Shown here: in pieces, positions 52,048-60,430 of the stretch | Layout of the letters: every line of letters begins with the position of its first letter | How positions within the stretch are numbered: position 1 is the first letter of the stretch | Origin: Phocaeicola_A sp045647865 | GTDB taxonomy: Bacteria > Bacteroidota > Bacteroidia > Bacteroidales > Bacteroidaceae | Length of the DNA stretch: 64,000 bases | Assembly (NCBI GenBank): GCA_045647865.1 | Contig: JAZRMW010000020.1 | Location: 38,399-102,398, forward strand | Direction: 5' to 3' | Notes under the pieces: model-generated | Told to the model about the DNA's origin: nothing | Seen by the model: the letters and a program-made list of their open reading frames with translations, nothing else | The model's database searches: none | Program-made: the position numbers and the translations under genes

Positions 52048-52929
52048 ATGCAATTGATTGACGGAAAAGCTGTAGCCGAACAGGTGAAGCAAGAGATTGC
52101 TGCTGAAGTGGCTGATATTGTGGCTCGTGGAGGTAAGCGCCCTCATTTGGCCGCAATCCTTGTCGGACATGACGGAGGAAGTGAGACTTATGTAGCAGCC
52201 AAAGTAAAAGCGTGCGAGGTATGTGGGTTCAAATCAAGTCTTATCCGCTACGAGGAAGATGTGACAGAAGATGAACTTTTGGCCAAAGTACGTGAGTTGA
52301 ATGAAGATGCTGATGTAGATGGTTTCATCGTGCAGCTTCCTTTGCCCAAACATATTTCGGAACAAAAGGTTATTGAAACCATTGATTATCGCAAAGATGT
52401 CGATGGCTTTCATCCCATCAATGTAGGACGTATGAGTATCGGACTTCCTTGCTATATTTCAGCAACTCCTAATGGTATTCTTGAGTTGTTGAAGCGTTAT
52501 AACATCGAGACTCAGGGAAAGAAGTGTGTTGTGCTTGGACGTAGTAACATTGTTGGTAAACCTATGGCCAGCCTGATGATGCAGAAAGCTTATCCTGGCG
52601 ATGCTACTGTGACCGTATGTCATAGCCGTAGCAAGGATTTGGTGAAAGAGTGTCAAGAAGCTGATATTATCATTGCTGCTCTTGGTCAACCCAATTTTGT
52701 GAAAGCTGACATGGTGAAGGAAGGTGCTGTAATTGTAGATGTAGGTACTACCCGTGTGCCCGATGCTACTCGTAAATCTGGTTTCAAGTTGACTGGTGAC
52801 GTGAAATTTGATGAAGTGGCTCCCAAGTGTAGCTACATCACTCCTGTACCCGGTGGAGTAGGTCCTATGACCATTTGTTCGTTGATGAAAAATACCCTCT
52901 TGGCCGGCAAGAAGGAAATTTATAAGTAA
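52048..52929 (+). CDS. folD: Bifunctional methylene-THF dehydrogenase/cyclohydrolase
   Basis: A 293-residue enzyme of one-carbon metabolism that interconverts 5,10-methylene- and 10-formyl-tetrahydrofolate. The family motifs are in order: GHDGGSETYVAAKVKACEVCG with the catalytic Lys, DGFIVQLPLPKHI, DVDGFHPINVG, VVLGRSNIVGKPMASL (NADP site) and the end motif TPVPGGVGPMT. The length is slightly above that of E. coli (288). Confidence 0.97.
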   Translation: MQLIDGKAVAEQVKQEIAAEVADIVARGGKRPHLAAILVGHDGGSETYVAAKVKACEVCGFKSSLIRYEEDVTEDELLAKVRELNEDADVDGFIVQLPLPKHISEQKVIETIDYRKDVDGFHPINVGRMSIGLPCYISATPNGILELLKRYNIETQGKKCVVLGRSNIVGKPMASLMMQKAYPGDATVTVCHSRSKDLVKECQEADIIIAALGQPNFVKADMVKEGAVIVDVGTTRVPDATRKSGFKLTGDVKFDEVAPKCSYITPVPGGVGPMTICSLMKNTLLAGKKEIYK

Positions 52930-52934
52930 AATTA

Positions 52935-52998
52935 GGCACGGATAACACGGAAATTTGGATAGGTAAAGAATTTTCCCTATAGCAGTGTTGTCCGTGCC
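52935..52998. repeat. Hairpin of the 9-base-unit repeat family (copy 3), likely folD terminator
   Basis: GGCACGGATAACAC (52935-52948) pairs with GTGTTGTCCGTGCC (52985-52998), one wobble. An inner ATAGG/CCTAT stem lies in the loop. It shares GGCACGGAT with the copy at 17329 and sits just after folD. Confidence 0.8.
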
Positions 52999-53017
52999 TA
53001 TTTCTTTCTCTTTTTGC

Positions 53018-54100
53018 ATGAAAAGACTCATCCTTATCCTCTTCCTTTTCCCTTTGGGGCTTTCTGCTCAGGAGTTTGGTCGTATCACTTTGCTTTTTGC
53101 GGGTGACTTGATGCAACATCAAGGGCAAATCGATGCAGCCCGTCAATGGGATGGTTCGTATGATTATTCTCCCTGTTTCCAATATGTCAAGGACGAAATT
53201 GGTCGTGCCGATGTTGCTATAGCCAATTTGGAAGTCACCTTGGCTGGTAAACCTTATAGAGGTTATCCTCAATTCAGTGCTCCAGATGAATATGCCATGG
53301 CTGTAAAGGATGCAGGTTTTGATATCCTCCTTACGGCCAATAATCATTGTCTTGATCGAAGAAAGAAAGGCTTGGAGCGTACCATTCAAGTACTTGATTC
53401 ACTCGAAATCCCTTATGCGGGTACCTATATAAATAAGGAAGAACGTGACCGCCTTTATCCTCTGATGATTCAGAAAAACGGTTTTCGTATAGCATTGCTT
53501 GCCTATACGTACGCCACAAACGGTATTCAAGTGCAATCGCCCAATATTGTCAACTATATTGATAAGGATCAAATAATAAAGGATATAGCAAAGGCGCGCG
53601 AACAGAAAGCCGATGTGATTATTGCTTGCATGCATTGGGGTATTGAGTATCGCCTGCTTCCTGAGCGTCAAGAGCGTGCAATGGCCGATTGGCTGATTGC
53701 TCATGGCGTGGATCATGTGATAGGTTCCCATCCCCATGTGCTTCAACCCATGGAGATACGACCTGATGAGCATACGGCAGCCCGTCACGTGGTTGTTTAT
53801 TCTTTAGGGAATTATATATCCAATATGTCAGCTCCTGATACGGATGGTGGTGCCATGGTCAAACTTGAGTTGAAACGGATAGGTCATATCGCAGCTTTGG
53901 CCGATTGCAAATATAGTTTGGTATGGACTTCTCGTCCTTCATTGCGGGGTGGGAGAGGTAATTATCTTCTTTATCCGGCAGCCAATCCACCGCAAAACAT
54001 TAATGACGCAGAGAAAAGTCGTCTTGATCGTTTCTTGCGTTCTGCGCGTAATTTGTTCAATAAGAGTAATATAGGAATTTTTGAATATTTTTTCGAATAA
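53018..54100 (+). CDS. CapA-family metallophosphatase-like protein
   Basis: An exported protein of 360 residues. The signal peptide (RLILILFLFPLGLSAQ) is followed by the PGA-capsule (CapA/PgsA) fold, related to calcineurin-like phosphatases: LLFAGDLMQHQGQ, IANLEVTLAG, LLTANNHCLDR and DHVIGSHPHVLQPME carry the metal-type ligands. In Bacteroidota these occur widely without other poly-gamma-glutamate genes, as here, so a general envelope role is likelier than capsule synthesis. The start at 53018 is preferred to 52985, which lies inside the folD hairpin. Confidence 0.83.
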   Translation: MKRLILILFLFPLGLSAQEFGRITLLFAGDLMQHQGQIDAARQWDGSYDYSPCFQYVKDEIGRADVAIANLEVTLAGKPYRGYPQFSAPDEYAMAVKDAGFDILLTANNHCLDRRKKGLERTIQVLDSLEIPYAGTYINKEERDRLYPLMIQKNGFRIALLAYTYATNGIQVQSPNIVNYIDKDQIIKDIAKAREQKADVIIACMHWGIEYRLLPERQERAMADWLIAHGVDHVIGSHPHVLQPMEIRPDEHTAARHVVVYSLGNYISNMSAPDTDGGAMVKLELKRIGHIAALADCKYSLVWTSRPSLRGGRGNYLLYPAANPPQNINDAEKSRLDRFLRSARNLFNKSNIGIFEYFFE

Positions 54101-54115
54101 AAAGTTGCTTTAAAA

Positions 54116-54147
54116 TTTGGTGGATTCAATATTTCGCCGTACCTTTG
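54116..54147 (+). promoter_or_regulatory. tRNA-His promoter
   Basis: TTTG at 54116-54119, a 20-base spacer and TACCTTTG at 54140-54147, an excellent consensus match about 30 bases before the tRNA. Confidence 0.7.
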
Positions 54148-54177
54148 CATCGCTTTTAGAGAAAAGCCCGTTATATG

Positions 54178-54251
54178 GTGCCTGTAGTTCAGTTGGTTAG
54201 AGCGTCAGATTGTGGTTCTGAATGTCGTCGGTTCGAGTCCGATCAGGCACC
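54178..54251 (+). tRNA. tRNA-His (GTG anticodon)
   Basis: A full cloverleaf: acceptor arms GTGCCTG and CAGGCAC (7 pairs), anticodon stem TCAGA/TCTGA with loop TTGTGGT (anticodon GTG), and T arm GTCGG-TTCGAGT-CCGAT. The preceding G at 54177 can serve as the extra G-1 of tRNA-His, pairing with C73. A complete CCA after C73 is not encoded. Confidence 0.96.
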
Positions 54252-54255
54252 CACG

Positions 54256-54284
54256 AAAAGCTTTGCATTTGCAAAGCTTTTTTT
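54256..54284 (+). terminator. Rho-independent terminator of tRNA-His
   Basis: AAAAGCTTTGC and GCAAAGCTTTT form an 11-bp stem around ATTT, followed by a T run. Confidence 0.9.
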
Positions 54285-54378
54285 GTTTATCTATACTCTG
54301 CCGTTTGAAAAAGAGGAACAGTCCGAAAAAGAGTGAATGGAGTAGGAGATAATCCCTACGGTAAACGTGCAACTCACG

Positions 54379-56106
54379 TTATTTTAAAGGCCATTCTCCT
54401 TTTGCCTTGAATATGGGTGCCGGATGTTGCGAAGTACTGTCATATCCGAACCAATATCCCCATTCCTCGTTAGCGGGTAGGAAACAGAGGCGGAGAGTGT
54501 CAGAGTATTTTCCATATTCCACATTCCAATCAAGAGAAGGGTGTAAGTGTCCGCGTTGCACTTGTTCGGCCGGTTTCTTGCGTAAGGACATGCCAGCCTC
54601 TATCCAAGAGATTGTAGCCTCTATGCGATAGGTCGGGTAATACGAACAGCAGAAGAGATGAATCAGTTCGCCCCGACGTTCGATGCTCATCGGTTGGTCA
54701 ATGTAGTTGTGCTCGGTCAGATAGCAGAGAAAATGGTGTAGGAACTCTTCTTCATTGACAATCAATTTGCGGGTAAGCGCTTGCCAAGCAGTAGTATTGT
54801 AGTAGGCATCAAGCAGGCGTGAAAGACGGCGTGCTTCCTGAAGTTGGGAGTTGCTTATCTGTCCCGTTTCCAGTACCTCGTAGGGAGGTAGGGGAGAATA
54901 TCGGATGCCGAGTTCTTGAGCCTTGTTTCTCATAGCTGTACCCGGCAAGAGTTTCAGAGACTCTAATTGAATCTCTCCTGCATGGTATTCGGCCAATGTA
55001 CGGACGTCTTCATAGATTTGCGTAAGGGTATAGCATGGAAGTCCGGCAATAAGGTCGGCATGAGTGACCAAGTTCGGGAGCGAACAGAGGAATTGAAGAC
55101 CGTTGAGGGCTTGATGTAGCGTACCTTTGCGGTGACTCATATCCAAAACCTCTTGTCTAAGACTTTGGATGCCAGCCTCCAGATGGAGAAGTCCGTTGGG
55201 GAGAGATGTCAGCACCTCACGCACTGATTGGGGTAATAGTGCAGGATGTATTTCCAAATGAAAACGGAGATTGGGATGAAATTCTGCAAAGAGTTCCAAT
55301 AGGGATATGGCTTGATTGGGATGGAAATTGAATGTGCGGTCGAGGATGCGTACATCGCGGATTCCCTGTTCTTGAATCTTGCTAAGTCGCTGACGGATTG
55401 TGTCAATGGATAGTGTACGAATGGGGTCTCCCATTCCACTGACGCAGAATGCACACGAATTGAAGCATCCACGTGTGGTTTCTATTTGTACGAAAGGTTT
55501 CTCCCATCTGAACAAAGAACTTTCTTCGGGTGGAACCAGTCGGTCAAATTCCATCACGCGGGCAAGACCTCCATCGTGATAAGTGAACAGTGACGGACTA
55601 CGATCTGCAAATGTCAAGTATGGTTCCGTATGGCCGTTCGTAGCTTGTAACCTGTCACCTGTTGCTTCTATCTCCTCCAGATAACAAAGTCCAGGTATAT
55701 TGGCCCACTTCTTTGGTTCATTCCATACATCCATCCAATGGGCAAAGCTTTCTTCGCCTTCTCCACGGAATACGGCATCCACTTCGGGGTGTTGGCGCAG
55801 ATACTGCTCGTTGTCTCCTAAGAATTCTGGACCGCCCAATATAACCCGTACCTGTGGCAACAAAGCCTTTACCCTTCCTATGATATGCAGCAATTGTTCG
55901 TGGGTGAAAAGCCATGCAGTAGCAGCTATCACATCGGGTCGATGGGCATAGATGGCTTCTACCGTACTGCCTGTCACGTCATTGTTTGTTGTACGCACTA
56001 CTACCCATTCTATATCCCTGCGATTCATGACTTGGGCATGAAGTGCAGGCAGTGCTAACGAACTGTGTGCGTATGAACAGTTCAAGTCTATCCAAAGTAG
56101 TTTCAT
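54379..56106 (-). CDS. B12-binding domain radical SAM protein (DUF4080)
   Basis: A 575-residue protein. The N-terminal 130 residues are a cobalamin-binding-like Rossmann domain (LLWIDLNCSYAHSSLALPAL, ILGGPEFLGD). The radical SAM core follows with the 4Fe-4S motif in TTRGCFNSCAFCVSG (C-x3-C-x2-C) and LEAGIQSL. A DUF4080 domain forms the C-terminal part (RRLSRLLDAYYNTTAW, then EWGYWFGYD). Substrate unknown. Odd feature: residues about 146-156 (EATGDRLQATN) are encoded by a stretch matching the dispersed AGCTACGAG-type repeat, lying in a loop between the two domains. Confidence 0.87.
   Translation of the reverse strand: MKLLWIDLNCSYAHSSLALPALHAQVMNRRDIEWVVVRTTNNDVTGSTVEAIYAHRPDVIAATAWLFTHEQLLHIIGRVKALLPQVRVILGGPEFLGDNEQYLRQHPEVDAVFRGEGEESFAHWMDVWNEPKKWANIPGLCYLEEIEATGDRLQATNGHTEPYLTFADRSPSLFTYHDGGLARVMEFDRLVPPEESSLFRWEKPFVQIETTRGCFNSCAFCVSGMGDPIRTLSIDTIRQRLSKIQEQGIRDVRILDRTFNFHPNQAISLLELFAEFHPNLRFHLEIHPALLPQSVREVLTSLPNGLLHLEAGIQSLRQEVLDMSHRKGTLHQALNGLQFLCSLPNLVTHADLIAGLPCYTLTQIYEDVRTLAEYHAGEIQLESLKLLPGTAMRNKAQELGIRYSPLPPYEVLETGQISNSQLQEARRLSRLLDAYYNTTAWQALTRKLIVNEEEFLHHFLCYLTEHNYIDQPMSIERRGELIHLFCCSYYPTYRIEATISWIEAGMSLRKKPAEQVQRGHLHPSLDWNVEYGKYSDTLRLCFLPANEEWGYWFGYDSTSQHPAPIFKAKGEWPLK
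55638..55668. repeat. Fragment of the dispersed AGCTACGAG-type repeat inside a coding region
   Basis: The stretch TCGTAGCTTGTAACCTGTCA and the next bases resemble right arms of copies 4 and 5 (CGTAGCTTGT, GCTTGTAACTCGT). It is in frame within the radical SAM gene. Confidence 0.6.
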
Positions 56107-56226
56107 CGATTCAGTTTTTTGCTAATGTCGCTCCAGTGCGAATGTAATTCGCTTCAGATATGTTCATAGTCTTGCATGGTGACCGTGTCTCTGTGTTCTG
56201 AATATAGATTATAGCCCATTATACCC

Positions 56227-56246
56227 AACAGGCTTTTCGGCCTGTT
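56227..56246. terminator. Small hairpin after the TIGR04076 gene
   Basis: AACAGGC and GCCTGTT pair around TTTTCG, just past the stop of the minus-strand gene. No T run follows on the minus strand, so termination is only possible, not shown. Confidence 0.35.
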
Positions 56247-56253
56247 CCTTTAT

Positions 56254-56589
56254 TTACACCTCTGTCACGGAATCGGTTATAGTTTCTTCGTCCAAAGCTT
56301 CAATCAAGAAACTGACAGGGCGGAAACCATCGTTGCAGGAAATGAGGGCAGAGTGAGGATTCTTCATCCAACCATTGTAGAAATTTCCTCCGCCGTGAGC
56401 CAATGTCATGACAAAAGGTGACATGGAATCCCATGCACTTTGGCAGAGTCCTTCGGGCTTTTCCCAACCGTTTGCAATAAATGTCTGTCCTTCGCATAAA
56501 TCGCAAGCGTGTTCCATGGGGTTTTCGTATTTCTCCATCAAATCAGAGTAACAAGCTTTGCGAAGTACGGTGATACGGATTTTTTTCAT
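56254..56589 (-). CDS. TIGR04076 family small protein
   Basis: A 111-residue cytoplasmic protein. It opens with IRITVLRKACYSDLMEKY, then the Cys pair CDLCEGQTF, WEKPEGLCQSAWDSM, and GGGNFYNGW. This matches the TIGR04076 family, small proteins with conserved Cys and an unknown role. It follows the next gene upstream by 6 bases, so the two form an operon. Confidence 0.75.
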   Translation of the reverse strand: MKKIRITVLRKACYSDLMEKYENPMEHACDLCEGQTFIANGWEKPEGLCQSAWDSMSPFVMTLAHGGGNFYNGWMKNPHSALISCNDGFRPVSFLIEALDEETITDSVTEV

Positions 56590-56595
56590 CTCTCC

Positions 56596-57156
56596 TTAAT
56601 TGGGTAAATCCATTTTCTCAAACTTGTATCCCAAACGCTTCAACTCGATGGCTGCTCCTATGCGGTACATCACACGGCAGGCGCGTGCAAAGACATGGAA
56701 AGCCATCGTACTTTGTGGCTCAATCTGTTCGTGCCGGATGAGGGTTACAGCTGTTTCTCCGCATCGGCGGATGATGTTTTCAATGGATTTTACCTCATAG
56801 CCATCGGGCAGAAGACCTAAAATGTCATAAACAATATGTTCGTCCATATCGTCGAATCCATCTTTTCCATAATAGTTGGAATAGGGGTCCTGCTTGCAAA
56901 GATTCCAATCTGTGTCCCAACCCCAAGCAATGGCCATTCCTAAGTAAGCGGCCCATGCTACAGATACGGTAGGGTAGTCCTTTACTTGTGGTACAGCATC
57001 AGCCATATATTCAGGTGCCAATGTGTGCCAATGTTCGTCAATGTCGTCGCTGGCTAATAGGGTTCCGCTGAGCATGCCAGCCGAGGTGCATAAACGCAGA
57101 AGTTCGTTTTGGACTTTCGTTTCAAATTCTTCAAGAAAATCTTTTCTGATGTTCAT
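56596..57156 (-). CDS. Conserved hypothetical protein
   Basis: A 186-residue, mostly helical, cytoplasmic protein. It has many Trp and His residues (DEHWHTLAPEYMADAV, WAAYLGMAIAWGWDTDWN) and a late helix (FHVFARACRVMYRIGAAIELKRLGY). I do not recognise a domain. It lies between murF (11 bases) and the TIGR04076 gene (6 bases), so it is probably cotranscribed with both. Confidence 0.6.
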   Translation of the reverse strand: MNIRKDFLEEFETKVQNELLRLCTSAGMLSGTLLASDDIDEHWHTLAPEYMADAVPQVKDYPTVSVAWAAYLGMAIAWGWDTDWNLCKQDPYSNYYGKDGFDDMDEHIVYDILGLLPDGYEVKSIENIIRRCGETAVTLIRHEQIEPQSTMAFHVFARACRVMYRIGAAIELKRLGYKFEKMDLPN

Positions 57157-57167
57157 AGTTCCAGGAT

Positions 57168-58472
57168 TTATAGATGTTCTGTTACTTGGGCCAGTTTCAT
57201 ACTGTTCGACCCCTTGATTAGGATATAGTATCCGGCGATGTCTTCGGCTTCAATGGCCTTTATTACTTGGTTTACATCCTCAAAAGTGGGTTGTCCTTGT
57301 GCTGTCGCAGCAAATTGGCTACCTACCAGCCAAACTTTATCAAACTGTGCGTTGTTGATGAGTTCAACGATGTGGCGGTGTTGCTCAATGCTGCATTCGC
57401 CCAATTCCTTCATGTCTCCGAGAATGGCCATTTTGGGATTTACCTGCATTTCACTGAAATTCTTGATGGCCGCGGTCATGCTTGTAGGATTGGCATTGTA
57501 AGCATCCACGATGAGATGGTTTCGTGAAGTTTGTTGCAATTGCGAACGGTTGTTCTTGGGCTGGTATCCGGCCAATGCCTTGTTTATTTGTGCAGGCGAT
57601 ATTCCGAAATAGAGTCCGATAGTGGCAGCTGCCATCATATTGTCGAGGTTGTACGAACCGATGAGTTGGGTCTGTACTTCATGCCAGGCAGAATTGGCAA
57701 TTCGCCACCGGAAATGCAGATAGGGGGCACAGTTTATAACCTCACCACTGACGCGGAGAGGTTCTTTGTCACAAGGTTTGCCATACCGTATTTGATTCAG
57801 AGTACCTGCCATTTGTTTCAGGTATTCGTTGTCGTTGTTCAGGAAAATGGTTGCGTCGGGTCTGGTACGCAAGTAATCGTAGAGTTCTCCTTTGGTTCGG
57901 ATAACTCCTTCCAATGAACCGAATCCTTGCAGATGCGCCATTCCCACATTGGTGATGATTCCGAAATCGGGCTCTGCAATGTCCACAAGCTCCTTGATGT
58001 CCCCTGGATGACTGGCACCCATTTCAATGACAGCAATGTCGTGTTCTGCAGTAAGGCGTAGCAAGGTAAGGGGCACTCCGATTGCATTATTCAAGTTTCC
58101 TTCTGTATAGAGGACATGATGTATTTGCATCAAGACTGCAGCCAATAATTCTTTTGTTGTAGTCTTACCGTTGGTTCCAGTGATACCAATGACGCGGGTT
58201 CCTAATTGACGGCGATGATAGTTCGCCAATTGCTGCAGGGCTTTCAATGCGTCATCAACCAGAATGAAACGATTGTCATTTGGGGTGATATGTTCTTTTT
58301 CATCAACCACAGCATAGGCACATCCGGCATCCAAGGCTTGGGAGGCAAAGGAGTTTCCATTGAAATTTTCTCCTTTAAGGGCAAAGAATATAGAGCCTTT
58401 GGGACAATGTCGGCTGTCTGTCGTCACCAATGGATGGCGCTGAAACAGGTGGTATAAAGAGGCTATTTCCAT
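57168..58472 (-). CDS. murF: UDP-N-acetylmuramoyl-tripeptide--D-alanyl-D-alanine ligase
   Basis: A 434-residue peptidoglycan precursor ligase. The N-terminal substrate domain (TDSRHCPKGSIFFALKGENFNGN) is typical of MurF. The ATP site GITGTNGKTTTKELL is near residue 95, followed by MGASHPGDIKEL, TNVGMAHLQGFGS, DAYNANPTSM and ILGDMKELG. The substrate is the UDP-MurNAc-tripeptide plus D-Ala-D-Ala. It is divergent from folP. Confidence 0.96.
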   Translation of the reverse strand: MEIASLYHLFQRHPLVTTDSRHCPKGSIFFALKGENFNGNSFASQALDAGCAYAVVDEKEHITPNDNRFILVDDALKALQQLANYHRRQLGTRVIGITGTNGKTTTKELLAAVLMQIHHVLYTEGNLNNAIGVPLTLLRLTAEHDIAVIEMGASHPGDIKELVDIAEPDFGIITNVGMAHLQGFGSLEGVIRTKGELYDYLRTRPDATIFLNNDNEYLKQMAGTLNQIRYGKPCDKEPLRVSGEVINCAPYLHFRWRIANSAWHEVQTQLIGSYNLDNMMAAATIGLYFGISPAQINKALAGYQPKNNRSQLQQTSRNHLIVDAYNANPTSMTAAIKNFSEMQVNPKMAILGDMKELGECSIEQHRHIVELINNAQFDKVWLVGSQFAATAQGQPTFEDVNQVIKAIEAEDIAGYYILIKGSNSMKLAQVTEHL

Positions 58473-58577
58473 GTTGAAAGAAAATAAATACGGATTCTAA
58501 AACAAATTTATAGCACAAAGATACAACAAAAACCATAAAAAATGCGCATAAAATCGGTTTATCCCAAGAAATGTGTG

Positions 58578-58585
58578 TATTTTTG
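58578..58585 (+). promoter_or_regulatory. folP promoter, -7 box TATTTTTG
   Basis: An exact TAnnTTTG match 25 bases before the folP start; it excludes the earlier in-frame ATG at 58542. Confidence 0.6.
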
Positions 58586-58610
58586 CCCTGTTGTTTACGA
58601 TATAGCAGAT

Positions 58611-59465
58611 ATGGAACTCTTGAAATCCTATACAATAAATCTCAATAGCCGATTGACTGTGCTTGATAAACCGCAGGTAATGGGAATTCTGAATCTGACT
58701 CCAGATTCCTTTTATGCCATGAGTCGGAAACAGACAGAAAACGATGTTGCTACGCGTGTTGCGCAGTTGATGGCTGAAGGAGCAGATATAATAGATGTAG
58801 GAGCCTGTTCTTCTCGACCTGGAGCGGACAATGTCTCTGCAGAAGAAGAGATGGAACGTTTGCGCCGGGGATTGGACATATTAAGGCAGGTTGCTCCTGA
58901 AGCAGTCGTTTCTGTGGATACATATAGGGCGGATGTGGCTGCCATGTGTGTAGAGGAATATGGAGTGGCGATGATTAACGATATTTCTGCAGGCCAACTG
59001 GATGAACGGATGTTTGATACTGTTGCCCGCCTACGTGTACCTTATGTGTTGACACACATGCAAGGTACTCCAGAAACCATGCAGGCCAGTCCTCAGTACG
59101 TGGATGTCGTGCATGACGTCTTGAGATTCTTGGCTGCTCGTGCAGAGATTTTGCATGAAAAGGGCGTTCCGGATGTAGTTATAGATCCTGGGTTTGGCTT
59201 TGGAAAGACGTTGGAACACAATTATCAATTGATGGACCGTTTGGAGGAATTTCATCTGTTGGAACTGCCCCTGTTGGTTGGAATCTCACGGAAATCCATG
59301 ATATATCGCTTGCTGGATGTTACTCCTGATGAAGCCTTGAATGGAACGACGGCACTGAATATGGTAGCATTGATGAAAGGGGCACATATCTTGCGTGTAC
59401 ATGATGTCAAGGCTTGTCGTGAATGTATTCAGATTGTTGATAAACTGAGAAATGTCAGTCTTTAA
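58611..59465 (+). CDS. folP: Dihydropteroate synthase
   Basis: A 284-residue folate synthesis enzyme that joins p-aminobenzoate to the pterin diphosphate. It shows MGILNLTPDSFYA (pterin loop 1), GACSSRPGADNVS (loop 2), SVDTYRADVA, INDISAG, VIDPGFGFGKT and GISRKSMI. It is the target enzyme for sulfonamides. The start at 58611 (MELLKSYT) follows the promoter. It forms an operon with cdaA, 36 bases downstream, a pairing often seen in Bacteroidota. Confidence 0.97.
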   Translation: MELLKSYTINLNSRLTVLDKPQVMGILNLTPDSFYAMSRKQTENDVATRVAQLMAEGADIIDVGACSSRPGADNVSAEEEMERLRRGLDILRQVAPEAVVSVDTYRADVAAMCVEEYGVAMINDISAGQLDERMFDTVARLRVPYVLTHMQGTPETMQASPQYVDVVHDVLRFLAARAEILHEKGVPDVVIDPGFGFGKTLEHNYQLMDRLEEFHLLELPLLVGISRKSMIYRLLDVTPDEALNGTTALNMVALMKGAHILRVHDVKACRECIQIVDKLRNVSL

Positions 59466-59501
59466 TTCTTTTTTTTTACTTTTAATATTTAATTCGTCAC
59501 C

Positions 59502-60278
59502 GTGTTTATAGAATTTGGCGTAAAGGATTTCATAGACATCTTGTTGGTTGCTTTCTTGCTCTACAAGTTGTATAAATTGATGAAAGATATGGGTTCGCTC
59601 AATATCTTCATTGGCGTATTGATGTTCTTGGGAGTATGGGTATTGGTCTCACAGGTATTGGAAATGCGCCTGTTGGGCAGTATATTTGATGTATTGCAGA
59701 GTGTGGGTATTTTGGCGTTGATTGTCCTCTTTCAAGAAGAGATCCGTCGTTTTCTCTTGAATTTGGGTACACATCATCGGGCTCGTAGCTTCTTGAACTT
59801 TTTGGGAGGGAAGAAGACTGAACAGGTTGAGCGTGCTGATATTATGCCATTGGTGATGGCCTGTCTGAATATGAGTAAACAGAAGGTAGGAGCCCTCATT
59901 GTGATTGAGCAAGAAGTTTCCCTTAATGAATTTGTACGCACCGGCGATACCATTGATGCCAACATCAGCCAACGTCTTATCGAGAATATCTTTTTTAAGA
60001 ACAGTCCGTTGCATGATGGCGCCATGATTGTGAGTCACAATCGCATAAAAGCAGCCGGATGTATCCTGCCTGTTTCTCATGATTTGAATATCCCCCGACA
60101 TTTGGGACTTCGTCATCGGGCAGCATTGGGCGTTTCTCAAGTATCTGATGCCTTGGTTATTATCGTTTCCGAACAGACTGGAGCTATATCAACTGCCCAT
60201 GAAGGACAATTCCGCTTACGTTTGTCTGCAGAGGAACTCGAACGTGAACTGACTCGTGTGAAAGTAGTAAAAAGATAA
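59502..60278 (+). CDS. cdaA: Diadenylate cyclase CdaA
   Basis: A membrane enzyme of 258 residues that makes c-di-AMP from two ATP. Three N-terminal hydrophobic segments (FIDILLVAFLLYKLY, LNIFIGVLMFLGVWVLV, VGILALIVLF) are followed by the DAC domain with SPLHDGAMIV (the DGA motif) and LGLRHRAALG (the RHR motif), both complete. The start codon is GTG. It follows folP closely. Confidence 0.95.
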   Translation: MFIEFGVKDFIDILLVAFLLYKLYKLMKDMGSLNIFIGVLMFLGVWVLVSQVLEMRLLGSIFDVLQSVGILALIVLFQEEIRRFLLNLGTHHRARSFLNFLGGKKTEQVERADIMPLVMACLNMSKQKVGALIVIEQEVSLNEFVRTGDTIDANISQRLIENIFFKNSPLHDGAMIVSHNRIKAAGCILPVSHDLNIPRHLGLRHRAALGVSQVSDALVIIVSEQTGAISTAHEGQFRLRLSAEELERELTRVKVVKR

Positions 60279-60397
60279 TTGGCATTTAGCAATCTTATAG
60301 GCTTGCAAAGGTGTCGAAAAGAAACAAAACTAAAAGGATGGCTTTTATTTTTGTTTCTTTTTTCGTAGAATAACTTTCTTTTTAATAAAATAATGCG

Positions 60398-60405
60398 TAT
60401 ATTTG
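60398..60405 (+). promoter_or_regulatory. asnA promoter, -7 box TATATTTG
   Basis: A TAnnTTTG match 26 bases before the asnA start. Confidence 0.55.
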
Positions 60406-60430
60406 CGGCCGATTTAAATATAGCATTCAA

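Noticed and set aside
53018..54100. Poly-gamma-glutamate capsule synthesis locus
   Set aside because: Only the CapA-like gene is present; capB, capC and the rest are absent.
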